64,000 nucleotides of DNA from LMUY01 sp964247705 (GTDB taxonomy: Bacteria; Pseudomonadota; Alphaproteobacteria; Acetobacterales; Acetobacteraceae). This document shows positions 17,432-26,347 of this stretch, piece after piece. Location of the stretch: contig CAXTVQ010000020.1 in the NCBI GenBank assembly GCA_964247705.1, positions 1 through 64,000 on the forward strand, read 5' to 3'. The position numbers were made by a program, and so were the translations under genes. The notes below the pieces were generated by a model. The model was not told where the DNA came from. It ran no database searches and worked only from the letters and a program-made list of their open reading frames with translations. How positions within the stretch are numbered: the first letter of the stretch is position 1; the number at the start of each line of letters is the position of its first letter.

Positions 17432-19015
17432 TCACGCCGACTTCTTGGCGCCCCAAAACGACGTATTTCCGGCATGCACCTCGTCCGTGATGGATCTGCG
17501 CAAGGCGGAGGACAACTGGTAGGAGCCGATCGGGACGTAGGGCACCTCCTCGAACGCTACAGCCTGCATCTTGTCGCTGATCGCCTTCTGGGCAGCCTCA
17601 TCCGCCGCGGCGAACCATTGGTCACGCAATCCCTCCAGCACCGGGCTGACCGGCCAGCCGAACCACCCGCTCTTGCCGTTGCCGCGCAGAGGAAAGTGAC
17701 TGCCGGGATTGGACATGGTGATGCCGTTCCACGAGGTGCAGAACGAATTCCAGCCGCCGTCGGCCGATGGTTTGTCCGAGGCCCGCCTGCCGACCAGCGT
17801 GCCCCAATCCATGCTCTGGAAGTCGACGTTCAGCCCGATCTCCTGGAAGACGCTCTGCGTCACCTGCACCATCGGCACCAGGGCGGGCTGGTCGGAGGGC
17901 GACATCAGCACCACTTTCTCGCCCTTGTAGCCGCTCTCGGCGACCATCCGCTTGGCCGCTGCCACGTCGCGCTTGCTGGTGAACACCTGCATGTCGGTGT
18001 CGTTGGCCATCGGGTTGTGGGGTGTGAAGATGCCCATCGGGACGTCCATCAGGTTGGTCTGGTCGCCGACCACGGCCGTCATGAACTCCTTCTGGTCGAT
18101 GACCATCAGGATCGCCTTGCGCACCTTGTCGTTGTCGAACGGCGGTTGCGTGTGGTTCAGCGCGATCACCGCCGGCGCGAACAGCGGGTCGATGGCGACC
18201 ACGCGCACGTCCGGCGCTGCGCGCAGCATCGGCAGCAAATCGAACAGCGGGCTCTCCACCCAGTCCACCTCGCCCTGGGTGACCGCGTTGGCGGCGGCGG
18301 CGAAATCCGGAATGACGCGCCATTCGACGCGGTCGACATACACCTGCTTGCTGCCCGACCAGTAGGATGGCGGCTCGCTGCGCGGGACGTATTTGTCGAA
18401 CCTCTCGTAAGCATAGAACGAACCCGACACCCGTTCGCTGGGCAGGAAGCGGAACGGGCCGCTGCCGGTCGTGTCGCTGATCTGCTTGAACGGGTCCACC
18501 TCCGCCGAGCGCTGCGGCATGATCATGCAGATGTCGGGGCCGCCGAGTGCGAACGTCATCAGCGGGAACGGCGAGGTCAACTTGATCTGGAAGCGCTTGT
18601 CGTCGAGCGGCTTGATCTCGTCGGTCAGCGACAGCAGCTTTTGGCCGAACCCTTTGCGCGCGCCCCAGCGCTTGATGGAGGCAACGCAGTCGATCGATCG
18701 TACCGGCTCGTTGTCGTGGAACAGCAACCCGTCGCGCAGTGTGAAGGTCCAGGTCAGCTTGTCGTCGCTGATCTCGTGGCCCTGGACCATCTGCGGCTTT
18801 GGCGTTAGCGATGCGTCGATGCCGTAGAGCGAGTCGTAGACCATCATCCCGTGGTTGAACGCGACGGTCGCGGTGGTCCAGACCGGGTCGATGCTCGACA
18901 GGTCGGCCTGCGGCACGAACCGGATCGTCTTGGCCGGGTTGGCTGCAAACGCCGGGCGCAGCAATCCCGAACCGGCAAGCGCCGCACCGCCCTGCAAAAC
19001 CTGCCTACGACGCAT
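17432..19015 (-). CDS. Peptide/nickel-type ABC substrate-binding protein (SBP_bac_5), orphan
   Basis: 527 residues with a twin-arginine signal (MRRRQVLQGGAALAGSG ... RPAFAA). The family 5 core begins KTIRFVPQADLSSIDPVWTT and continues with the typical LTWTFTLRDGLLFHDNEPV. I preferred ATG at 19015 because AAGG lies 8-9 bases upstream; the in-frame ATG at 19054 has no ribosome site. Periplasmic binding protein for peptides or other large solutes. No permease or ATPase of this type is next to it, so it must use components coded elsewhere. It is divergent from an M20 peptidase gene. Confidence 0.87.
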   Translation of the reverse strand: MRRRQVLQGGAALAGSGLLRPAFAANPAKTIRFVPQADLSSIDPVWTTATVAFNHGMMVYDSLYGIDASLTPKPQMVQGHEISDDKLTWTFTLRDGLLFHDNEPVRSIDCVASIKRWGARKGFGQKLLSLTDEIKPLDDKRFQIKLTSPFPLMTFALGGPDICMIMPQRSAEVDPFKQISDTTGSGPFRFLPSERVSGSFYAYERFDKYVPRSEPPSYWSGSKQVYVDRVEWRVIPDFAAAANAVTQGEVDWVESPLFDLLPMLRAAPDVRVVAIDPLFAPAVIALNHTQPPFDNDKVRKAILMVIDQKEFMTAVVGDQTNLMDVPMGIFTPHNPMANDTDMQVFTSKRDVAAAKRMVAESGYKGEKVVLMSPSDQPALVPMVQVTQSVFQEIGLNVDFQSMDWGTLVGRRASDKPSADGGWNSFCTSWNGITMSNPGSHFPLRGNGKSGWFGWPVSPVLEGLRDQWFAAADEAAQKAISDKMQAVAFEEVPYVPIGSYQLSSALRRSITDEVHAGNTSFWGAKKSA

Positions 19016-19151
19016 TCGCTGAACCTTTACATGGCTGACATGCTTATTCTGCATAAGTCGGGCAGGGCCGTCCAGCGCGCCTCCTGTGCGGAGCCTTGCC
19101 GCTTGGTCCTCACCCGTGCACGCTTCACGGGCAGCACCGGAGGCCGTTACG

Positions 19152-20309
19152 TTGAGTGAACACTATCGAACACTCCCCTTCGACGAGGACGCCATCGTTG
19201 CCGCACTGATGGACTGGGCCCGGTGCGAAAGCCCTACCTGGGACGCCGCCGCAGTCGGCCGCATGATGGACATTGCGGCACGCGACCTCGCTTTGTTGGG
19301 CGCCCAGATCGAGCGCCTGCCCGGGCGCATGGGGTTCGGCGACTGCATCCGCGCCCGCCTGCCGCACGCCATGAAGCAGGCAACACCCGGCGTGCTGGTG
19401 CTCGCCCACCTCGACACCGTCCACCCGGTCGGCACGCTCGCCCACCTCCCGGTCCGCCGGGAGGGTGACCGGATCTACGGCCCTGGCATCTACGACATGA
19501 AAGGCGGCACCTATCTCGCCATCGAGGCACTGCGCCAGATCGCCCGCGCCAGGCTCGCGACGGCCTTGCCGGTGACGATCCTGCTCACCCCGGACGAGGA
19601 AGTCGGCACGCCATCCGTCCGCGACCTGATCGAGGCGGAGGCCGCCCGGGCCGCCTTCGTGCTCGTGCCGGAGCCGGCGCGGCCGGATGGCGGGGTGGTG
19701 ACGGGGCGCTACGCCATCGCGCGCTACAACCTGCGCGCCACGGGCCGCCCGAGCCACGCCGGCGCCCGCTTGTCCGAAGGGCGCAGCGCCATCCGGGAGA
19801 TGTGCCGCCGGGTGATCGAGATCGAGGCGATGACGACGGAGGCGTGCACGTTCTCGGTCGGTGTCATCGGCGGCGGGCAGTGGGTCAACTGCGTCGCAAC
19901 GACCTGCGATGCGGAGGCGCTGAGCATGGCCAAGCGCCAGCCGGACCTGGACGAGGGCATCGCGCGCATGATGGCGCTCAACACGCCCGGCGGCGACGTC
20001 CGCTTCAGCGTCGAGCGGGGGGTGACCCGCCCGGTGTGGGAGGCGGATGGACGCACCATGGCGTTGTTCGACACCGCGCGCGGCATCGCCAACGCGATCG
20101 GGTTCGACATCACGCCGCAGAGCGCTGGCGGCGGCTCGGACGGCAACTTCACCGGCGCCATGGGTGTCCCGACCCTGGACGGCTTGGGCGTATCGGGGGG
20201 TGGCGGCCACACGCTGGAGGAGCATACCTTGGTCAGCAGCCTGGTGCCGCGGGCCCGGCTCCTGGCCGGCCTGTTCCTGCGTCCGAATAGCGTCGAGAGG
20301 ACTGCTTGA
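19152..20309 (+). CDS. M20 family metallopeptidase (carboxypeptidase G2-like)
   Basis: 385-residue two-zinc exopeptidase or deacylase. Motifs in order: LVLAHLDTVHPVG (first His), GPGIYDMKGG (bridging Asp), LLTPDEEVGTPS (catalytic Glu and ligand), ATGRPSHAG (dimerisation-domain His) and GGGHTLEEH (last His ligand). TTG at 19152 is supported by GGAGG 9 bases upstream; an ATG at 19086 would add 22 residues rich in Ala/Arg/Ser with no homology. Divergent from the orphan peptide-binding protein, and overlapping the MetX-like gene by one base (TGATG). Probably cleaves an acyl-amino acid or a peptide. Confidence 0.87.
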   Translation: MSEHYRTLPFDEDAIVAALMDWARCESPTWDAAAVGRMMDIAARDLALLGAQIERLPGRMGFGDCIRARLPHAMKQATPGVLVLAHLDTVHPVGTLAHLPVRREGDRIYGPGIYDMKGGTYLAIEALRQIARARLATALPVTILLTPDEEVGTPSVRDLIEAEAARAAFVLVPEPARPDGGVVTGRYAIARYNLRATGRPSHAGARLSEGRSAIREMCRRVIEIEAMTTEACTFSVGVIGGGQWVNCVATTCDAEALSMAKRQPDLDEGIARMMALNTPGGDVRFSVERGVTRPVWEADGRTMALFDTARGIANAIGFDITPQSAGGGSDGNFTGAMGVPTLDGLGVSGGGGHTLEEHTLVSSLVPRARLLAGLFLRPNSVERTA

Positions 20310-21325
20310 TGACCGATTGGCCGAGAGAAGCCGGCTCCTTCGCGTTAGGCGATTTCACGGCGGAGAAGGGCGGCGTGATCCGCAACGCCCAGATCGGCTG
20401 GGAACGGCATGGCGAGCTGAACGCCGCGCGCGACAACCTTGTGCTGTATCCGAGCAGCTACGGCGCCCAGCACGCCGACATGGCCTGGCTGATCCGGCCG
20501 GACGGGATCCTGGACCCGGCGAAATGGTGCGTGGTCGCTGTCGACATGTTCTCCAACGACATCTCGTCGAGCGCTGCCGATACGCCGGATTACCCGCCCC
20601 TGGTAACGATCGCCGACAACGTGCGGGCGCAGCACCGCCTGGTGACGGAGCAGTTCGGCGTCGAGCGGCTGGCCGCGGTCTATGGTTTTTCGATGGGGGG
20701 CTTGCAGGCCTATCACTGGGCCGCGCTGTATCCACAAATGGTGGAGCGCGCGATCGTGGTGTGCGGCAGCGCACGGACGGCGACCCACAACAAGGTGTTC
20801 CTGTCGGGCCTGTTGCGCACGCTGGAGGCAGCCCCCGAGCATCTCGGGCAGGGCCGTTTCTCTACGGAACCGAAAGCGGCGCTGCGGGCGTTCGGCCATA
20901 TCTACGCCGGGTGGGGCCTGAGCCAGGACTTCTACAGGGCGGACCTGCACCGCATCGCGTTGGGCGCGCCGGACCTCGAGACGTTCCTGCGCACCGACTG
21001 GGCCGAGCGGTTCATGCAGCGCCGCGCGGCGAACCTCTATGCGCAGGCGCTGGCCTGGTACCACGCCGACATCGCCGACAACGACCTGTATGGCGGCGAC
21101 CTGCCGCGTGCCCTCGGCGCGATCCGCGCGCGCGTCCTGCTGCTGCCGAGTGCGACGGATCTGTATTTCCGGGTGGCCGACAATGAAGCCGAGTCACGCC
21201 ATCTTGCCAGTGCCGAACTGTGTCCGATCCCGACCGTCTGGGGCCACCGCGCGGGCAACCCGAATGCCAGCGCCGAGGACGAGGCATTCCTGAGCACGGC
21301 GGTACGGCGTTGGCTCCAAAGCTGA
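20309..21325 (+). CDS. Alpha/beta hydrolase, MetX (homoserine O-acetyltransferase)-like
   Basis: 338 residues. The nucleophile elbow is YGFSMGGLQAYHWA, the acid is probably in LLPSATDLYF, and the His is in WGHRAGNP near the C-terminus. The N-terminal layout (NAQIGWERHGELNAARDN ... SYGAQHAD) follows the MetX family, but a paralogue with another acyl acceptor is likely given its pairing with an M20 peptidase. ATG overlaps the previous stop by one base, with GAGAGG upstream. The stop lies inside a perfect 14-base inverted repeat. Confidence 0.8.
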   Translation: MTDWPREAGSFALGDFTAEKGGVIRNAQIGWERHGELNAARDNLVLYPSSYGAQHADMAWLIRPDGILDPAKWCVVAVDMFSNDISSSAADTPDYPPLVTIADNVRAQHRLVTEQFGVERLAAVYGFSMGGLQAYHWAALYPQMVERAIVVCGSARTATHNKVFLSGLLRTLEAAPEHLGQGRFSTEPKAALRAFGHIYAGWGLSQDFYRADLHRIALGAPDLETFLRTDWAERFMQRRAANLYAQALAWYHADIADNDLYGGDLPRALGAIRARVLLLPSATDLYFRVADNEAESRHLASAELCPIPTVWGHRAGNPNASAEDEAFLSTAVRRWLQS

Positions 21326-21348
21326 CGCGATTGCTCGCGTCAGCTTTG
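21317..21348. terminator. Bidirectional hairpin between convergent genes
   Basis: A perfect 14-base-pair inverted repeat (left arm CAAAGCTGACGCGA, loop TTGC) lies between the MetX-like gene and the convergent molybdenum enzyme gene, covering the stop codon of the first. It has a short T-run on both strands, so it probably ends transcription from both sides. Confidence 0.7.
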
Positions 21349-21350
21349 CC

Positions 21351-23552
21351 TCACGTGCGCTGTTCCATCCCCGCCAGCACCTTGTCGAGCGTCAGGGGAT
21401 ACTCGCGTATGCGGAACCCGGTGGCGTTGTAGACGGCGTTCGCCACCGCCGCACCGGCGCCGCAGATGCCGAGCTCGCCGATGCCCTTGCTCTTGAGCGG
21501 GTTGGAGTCGGGGTCCAGTTCCGGCAGGAACACGGCGTCGATGTCCGGAATGTCGGCGTGTACCGGGACGTGGTACTCGGCGAGATTGCCATTGACGAAG
21601 GCGCCGGTGCGCTCGTCCAGCACCAAATCCTCGTGCAGGGCGGCGCCGACGCCGAAGATCATGCCGCCGATCGCCTGGCTGCGCGCCGTCTTGACGTTGA
21701 GGATGCGCCCCGCCGTGAACACGCCCAGCATGCGCCGCAGCCGGACCTCCCCGGTGTCGCGGTCGACACCGACCTCGGCGAACTGCGCGCCGTAGGAATG
21801 CTGGCTGGTGCGCTTGGCCTGGTCACCGGGATCGAGCGTGCCCGTGACGACCAGGCCCTCCGCCGGCACCAGCTCCGACAGCGTCCGGGTCTGCCCGTTC
21901 GATATCACCGTGCCGTCCGCGAACTGCGCCTGCGCCGGGTCGAACCCGGCGGCCCCCGCCAGGCGTTGCCGCAGGGTCACGCAGGCGTCGTAGAGCGCGG
22001 AACCGTTGCTGCCGGAGCCGACGGAGCCTCCCGAGCCGGACGATACCGGCAGGTCGCTGTCACCAAGCTCCACCCGCACCCGGTCCGCCGGCAGGCCGAG
22101 CAGGGTGGCGGCGAGTTGGGTCAGGATGGTGTAGGTGCCGGTGCCGAGATCGGTCATCGACGATTGCACCGTCAGCACGCCATCGGGGCCGAGCCGCACA
22201 CGGGCTTCGGACTTGCGCAGGCTGTTGCTTCGGATCGCGGCGGACACGCCCATGCCCACGAGCCAGCGCCCGTCCGTACGCGTGGCGGGCCGGCCGCGGT
22301 TGGACCAGCCGAAGCGTTCGGCCCCCGCCTGCAGGCAGGGCAGCAAGTTGCGCGAGGAGAACGGCACCTGCCGCTCCGGATCCTGCGTGGGCTCGTTCTT
22401 CAGGCGCAGGGCGATCGGGTCCATCTGCAGCCGTTCTGCCAGGTCGTCCATCGCGCTTTCGAACGCGAGCAGGCCGACGGCCTCGCCAGGTGCGCGCATG
22501 GACGAGGCGATCGGGGTGTTCAGCCCGGCCTGGCGATGCCGGGTCAGGCGGTTGGCCCCGGCATACAGGGCGCGGGTGGCGACGGCTGCGGTTTCGAACT
22601 TCTCCTGGCCGTTGCGGTTGCCGGAGAGGCTGTCATGGCCGATGGCGAGCAGCGTGCCGTCTGGCGTTGCGCCCAGGCGCACCCGCTGGATGGTGTCGCT
22701 GCGGTGCGTGGTGGCGCCGAACACTTGCGGGCGGGCGAGGGCGACCTTCACCACCCGGCCGGTCTGCTTCGCGGCAATGGCGGCGAGGATCGCATCCGGC
22801 ATCACGAAGCCCTTGCCGCCGAAACCGCCGCCGACATAGGCCGCGATCAAGCGCACGTTCTCCTTCGGGATCCCCAGCGTATCGGCCACGGTCTGCCGGC
22901 CGCCGCTGAGGTTCTGGTTCGCCGTTTGCAGCGTCAGGTGGTCGCCGTCCCACCAGGCAATCGTCGCGTGCGGTTCCATGGCGGCGTGGGACTGCATCGG
23001 GCTGCTGTAGACTTCGTCCAACCGGATCGGGGCGGCGGCGAAGGCGGCTTCGAACTGGCCGACGGCGCTGTCGGCGGCGGCGGAGTCGTCGTGCGGGGTG
23101 CCGGGGGTTTGCGCCGGGTCATGCAGGCTGAGGATCGGCGTCTTGCGGTCGTAGCTGGCGCGGACCAGGGCGGCGGCGGCGCGGGCCTGTTCGAAGCTGT
23201 CGGCCACCACGAGCGCGATCGGCTGGCCGTAGCTGGCGATGGCGGGGCTGGTGAGTTGTCCGGCCAGCTTGCGGTGGTCACCGGTCGCTTGCGGCGGGGC
23301 GGTTTCGTGGGTGAGCACCAGGCGGACACCGGGGGCGGCCTGGGCCGGCGCGGTGTCGATCTGGCGTATGGCGCCACTCGCCACGGTGGCTTGCACGACA
23401 TAGCCGTAGAGCGGGGCCTCGTGCGGCCATTCGGCGCTGTAGCGCGCGGTTCCGGTGACCTTTGCGGGGCCGTCCACGCGGTCCATCGGTGCGCCGACCA
23501 GGCCGGGCGCTTGATCGAGCACGGTGGGTCCGATCGGTCCGTTCAGCTTCAT
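21351..23552 (-). CDS. Xanthine dehydrogenase/aldehyde oxidase-type molybdopterin subunit
   Basis: 733-residue large subunit of the xanthine oxidase family. The N-terminal a/b hammerhead segment VDGPAKVTGTARYSAEW is followed by molybdopterin-binding segments (YVGGGFGGKG; MRAPGEA; GSGSNGSALYDA) and the catalytic Glu in KGIGELGICGAGAA. This resembles PaoC/YagR-type aldehyde dehydrogenases. ATG at 23552 has AGGAGAC upstream. The normal partners, a [2Fe-2S] small subunit and an FAD medium subunit, are not adjacent. Upstream on the same strand are instead a ferredoxin reductase and a Rieske protein. It hydroxylates an aldehyde or N-heterocycle using molybdenum. Confidence 0.87.
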   Translation of the reverse strand: MKLNGPIGPTVLDQAPGLVGAPMDRVDGPAKVTGTARYSAEWPHEAPLYGYVVQATVASGAIRQIDTAPAQAAPGVRLVLTHETAPPQATGDHRKLAGQLTSPAIASYGQPIALVVADSFEQARAAAALVRASYDRKTPILSLHDPAQTPGTPHDDSAAADSAVGQFEAAFAAAPIRLDEVYSSPMQSHAAMEPHATIAWWDGDHLTLQTANQNLSGGRQTVADTLGIPKENVRLIAAYVGGGFGGKGFVMPDAILAAIAAKQTGRVVKVALARPQVFGATTHRSDTIQRVRLGATPDGTLLAIGHDSLSGNRNGQEKFETAAVATRALYAGANRLTRHRQAGLNTPIASSMRAPGEAVGLLAFESAMDDLAERLQMDPIALRLKNEPTQDPERQVPFSSRNLLPCLQAGAERFGWSNRGRPATRTDGRWLVGMGVSAAIRSNSLRKSEARVRLGPDGVLTVQSSMTDLGTGTYTILTQLAATLLGLPADRVRVELGDSDLPVSSGSGGSVGSGSNGSALYDACVTLRQRLAGAAGFDPAQAQFADGTVISNGQTRTLSELVPAEGLVVTGTLDPGDQAKRTSQHSYGAQFAEVGVDRDTGEVRLRRMLGVFTAGRILNVKTARSQAIGGMIFGVGAALHEDLVLDERTGAFVNGNLAEYHVPVHADIPDIDAVFLPELDPDSNPLKSKGIGELGICGAGAAVANAVYNATGFRIREYPLTLDKVLAGMEQRT

Positions 23553-23603
23553 GGCGGTGTCTCCTGCCGCGTTATGGAAGCTTCGATCGGCGTCGCGTGC
23601 TAA

Positions 23604-24806
23604 TCAATTGGCTGGCAGCAGGCGCCGGGCTGGCACCGCCGGGTCGGCCAGGAGCGCCGGATCGACGCCTCTGCCGGCACGGATGATCGATTGTGCCGCA
23701 CGCACTTCTCGGGGCGAGTCGATCCCGACGATGCCGTTCAGGGCGCCGGACTCACCCAGGAACCAGGCCGAAAACGGCGCCGCATTTGGCTCGCCCCGCA
23801 GCACGAGGCGGCCGGTCGGGTCGCCGGCAATCTGGAGGTTGCGGCCGTGCTGGTCGGTCCAGAACCAGGGCACCACGTCGTACGGCGTGCCGCTGCCCGC
23901 CATCGCCTGGCCGGCCGCGGTGCCGTGATCCTGGGCGTGGCGCCAGGTTTCCAGCCGCACCCGGCGGTGCAGGCGCGGCACCCAGAATGCGGCGACGTCC
24001 CCGGCGGCGTAGATGCCCGGCGCGGATGTGCGGCAGAACTCGTCCACCTCGATGCCGCGGTCCACGGCGAGGCCGGCGGCTTCGGCGAGCGCGGTGTTGC
24101 GGTCCATGCCAATGCCCGCGACCACGGCGTCGGCCGGGATTTCGGTCCCGTCGCTGCACAGCACGGCGCTGGGCAGGATCGCCGCCACGGCCACGCCAAG
24201 CCGGAGGTCCACCCCGGCCGAGACGTGCAGCGCCGTGAGCCAGTCCCCCACGACCGGCGGCAGGGAGCGGCCCATGACGGATGCGCCGGCCTCGATCACC
24301 GTCGTGCGGCAGCCCCGGGCTTGGGCGGAGGACGCGACTTCCAGCCCGATCACGCCGGCGCCGATGCACACGATGCGTGCGCCGGGCCGCAGATGCCCGC
24401 GCAGCAGCCGGGCGTCGTCCAGCGTCCGCAGGTACAGCACGCGGTCGGCCCCCGGCACGTCGAGCCGCCGGGCACGGCCGCCGGTGGCCAGCAACAGGGC
24501 CGAGTATGGCTGGCGGGTGCCGCCCGCCAGGTGCACGGCGTGCGCGCTGGCGTCGATTGCCTCGGCGCGGATGCCGTGGCGGGTTTCGATAGTCTGTTCC
24601 GCGTAGTGCGCTTCGGGGTGGAAATAGCTGATTGGCGGCTCGTCCAGCGCGGTGAGCATGGCCTTGGAGAGCGGGGGACGTTCGTGCGGCCGCTCCGTCT
24701 CGTCACCCAGCAGGACGATGCGGCCCGCGAACCCGGCCTGGCGCATCGCGACCGCCGCGTGGGCGCCGGCCTGACCCGCGCCGACGATCACGGCCGGGTC
24801 CGTCAT
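23604..24806 (-). CDS. FAD-dependent ferredoxin reductase (BphA4/rubredoxin-reductase-like)
   Basis: 400 residues. FAD motif AVIVGAGQAGAHAA at the N-terminus, NAD motif IVCIGAGVIGLEVA, second FAD motif GIYAAGDVAAF, and the family phrase PYDVVPWFWTDQ. These reductases pass electrons from NADH to Rieske- or plant-type ferredoxins. Lies 24 bases downstream of the Rieske gene and 51 bases upstream of the molybdenum subunit, all on one strand. No ring-hydroxylating oxygenase is visible nearby, so the electron acceptor is open. Confidence 0.87.
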   Translation of the reverse strand: MTDPAVIVGAGQAGAHAAVAMRQAGFAGRIVLLGDETERPHERPPLSKAMLTALDEPPISYFHPEAHYAEQTIETRHGIRAEAIDASAHAVHLAGGTRQPYSALLLATGGRARRLDVPGADRVLYLRTLDDARLLRGHLRPGARIVCIGAGVIGLEVASSAQARGCRTTVIEAGASVMGRSLPPVVGDWLTALHVSAGVDLRLGVAVAAILPSAVLCSDGTEIPADAVVAGIGMDRNTALAEAAGLAVDRGIEVDEFCRTSAPGIYAAGDVAAFWVPRLHRRVRLETWRHAQDHGTAAGQAMAGSGTPYDVVPWFWTDQHGRNLQIAGDPTGRLVLRGEPNAAPFSAWFLGESGALNGIVGIDSPREVRAAQSIIRAGRGVDPALLADPAVPARRLLPAN

Positions 24807-24830
24807 GCAGACGGTGTCACCCGCGCCGGA

Positions 24831-25244
24831 TCACACATCGACCACGATGTAGTCTTCCTCGACCTCGACCGGCACGGTTTCCGCCACGTAGGGTCCGGCT
24901 ACGACCGACGCCCCGCTCTCGGTGCCGACGGCGTAGGACTTGCTGCGGATGCGCTCGGGGTCGCAGTAGGACTGGCCTGTGCGGATGTCGAACTCCCACC
25001 CGTGCCAAGGGCAGCGGACGAACTCGCCCTTGCGGATGTAGCTGTAGTCGCCCGGCCCCTTGGACAGCAGCAGCCCCGTGGTGATCCCGGCGCACAAACT
25101 GCCGCCCTGGTGCGGGCAGCGGTCGAGCATGCCGTAGAACTGGTTGTCCAGGTTGAACACGGCGATCGGGCGGCCCTTGATGGTGAAACGCTTGCGGCCG
25201 CCCGGCGGGATCTCGCTGGTTTTGGCGACGACGTGCCGGCTCAT
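24831..25244 (-). CDS. Rieske [2Fe-2S] protein
   Basis: 137-residue soluble ferredoxin. The cluster ligands are Cys43-Pro-His45 and Cys78-Pro-Trp-His81. The 32-residue spacing between the two boxes is wider than in simple Rieske ferredoxins because of an inserted GLLLSKGPGDYSY loop. The C-terminal part ends in Glu/Val-rich strands (VEVEEDYIVVDV). ATG overlaps the stop of the amidohydrolase upstream (4 bases), so the two are coupled. Likely electron carrier for the adjacent FAD reductase. Confidence 0.87.
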   Translation of the reverse strand: MSRHVVAKTSEIPPGGRKRFTIKGRPIAVFNLDNQFYGMLDRCPHQGGSLCAGITTGLLLSKGPGDYSYIRKGEFVRCPWHGWEFDIRTGQSYCDPERIRSKSYAVGTESGASVVAGPYVAETVPVEVEEDYIVVDV

Positions 25245-26347
25245 CCCAGGTCGACACCGTACAGCGCGCGGGCGTTTTCCAGGAAGAACTGCCGCCGCTG
25301 CGTCTCGGTGATCTTCAGCGGCAGGGCGTAGGCCGGGTCATCGAAATCCCAATGCGGGTAGTCGGTGGCGAACAGCAAACGGTCCCACCCCATCCACTCG
25401 ATGGTGTCGAGCAGGTGCTCGCGCGGTTCGGGCTCCTCCATCGGCTGGGTCGTCCACCAGACGTGGCGGCGCATGTATTCGGACGGCGCCTGTTTCAAAT
25501 GCGGCGTCTCCGCGCGCAGGGTCTTCCACACCTTGTCCAGCCGCCAGGCGAGCGACGGGGCCCAGGCGAACCCGGCTTCCACCATCACGACGCGCAGCTT
25601 GGGGAAACGCTCGAACACGCCCTCGACCAGCATCGAGGACAGGCCGGCCTGGCAGCTCTGTGCGTGGCCGGTCATCTCCTCGATGTAGTAGGACGGCCAT
25701 CCGGTCGCGGTGATCGGCGCGCCGCCGTAGCCGAATGCGTGCACGGCCACGGGAAGCCCAGCGGCCTCGGCCGCGGCGAACATCTTCCAGTAGCGGCGGT
25801 TGCCCAGCGGTTCGGCGGTGCGGGACAGGATCATGACCTGGACGTAGTCCTTGCGCCCGGCCCAGTATTCGATCTCGGCGGCCGCCGCGTCCGGGAACTC
25901 GTATGGCACGACGATGGAGCCGCGCAGGCGGGGATCGCCGAGCCAGACCTCCTTCTGCCAGTGGTTCACCGCCCGGCACAGCGCGGCGCTGTAGTCGGGG
26001 TTGGACAGGCCTTCGCCGCTGGCGAGCGGGTTGAGGATGCCGAGCACGACGTTGTTCGGGTCGAGATGCTGCTCCGCCAGGAAAGACGGCGAGCTGCCTT
26101 GCCGCCCACCCTCCGGCGGGTAGGCGTCGCGGCGGGAGGCATCCGGCTGGCTCTTGGGATAGGCCGGGCCTTTGTGCATGCCGAGGCGGCGCAGCGTCCC
26201 GTACTGGGCGGCATAGTCGCGCCACTGCTTCGACAGCCATGGGTCGAGGTCCTGCGGGGTGCGCTGTGCCGGGTGGATGTCGCAATCGGCAATGGCGAGC
26301 TTGGTGGTCGCCGGTGCCGCGCGTTGCGGGCGGAGCTGGACGTTCAT
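25241..26347 (-). CDS. Amidohydrolase-2 family protein, paralogue A
   Basis: 368 residues. The metal-binding start is AIADCDIHPAQ, the middle His is in VAVHAFGYGG, and the late Asp is in LLFATDYPHWDFDDP. This family includes ACMSD and resorcylate/carboxyvanillate decarboxylases as well as hydrolases. ATG at 26347 has AAGGAGA upstream and overlaps the preceding amidohydrolase stop (ATGA). Strikingly similar over its whole length to the gene at 28879-29991, including the first residues (MNVQ-RPQ), so the two are recent paralogues. Each is directly followed by a Rieske gene. Confidence 0.85.
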   Translation of the reverse strand: MNVQLRPQRAAPATTKLAIADCDIHPAQRTPQDLDPWLSKQWRDYAAQYGTLRRLGMHKGPAYPKSQPDASRRDAYPPEGGRQGSSPSFLAEQHLDPNNVVLGILNPLASGEGLSNPDYSAALCRAVNHWQKEVWLGDPRLRGSIVVPYEFPDAAAAEIEYWAGRKDYVQVMILSRTAEPLGNRRYWKMFAAAEAAGLPVAVHAFGYGGAPITATGWPSYYIEEMTGHAQSCQAGLSSMLVEGVFERFPKLRVVMVEAGFAWAPSLAWRLDKVWKTLRAETPHLKQAPSEYMRRHVWWTTQPMEEPEPREHLLDTIEWMGWDRLLFATDYPHWDFDDPAYALPLKITETQRRQFFLENARALYGVDLG

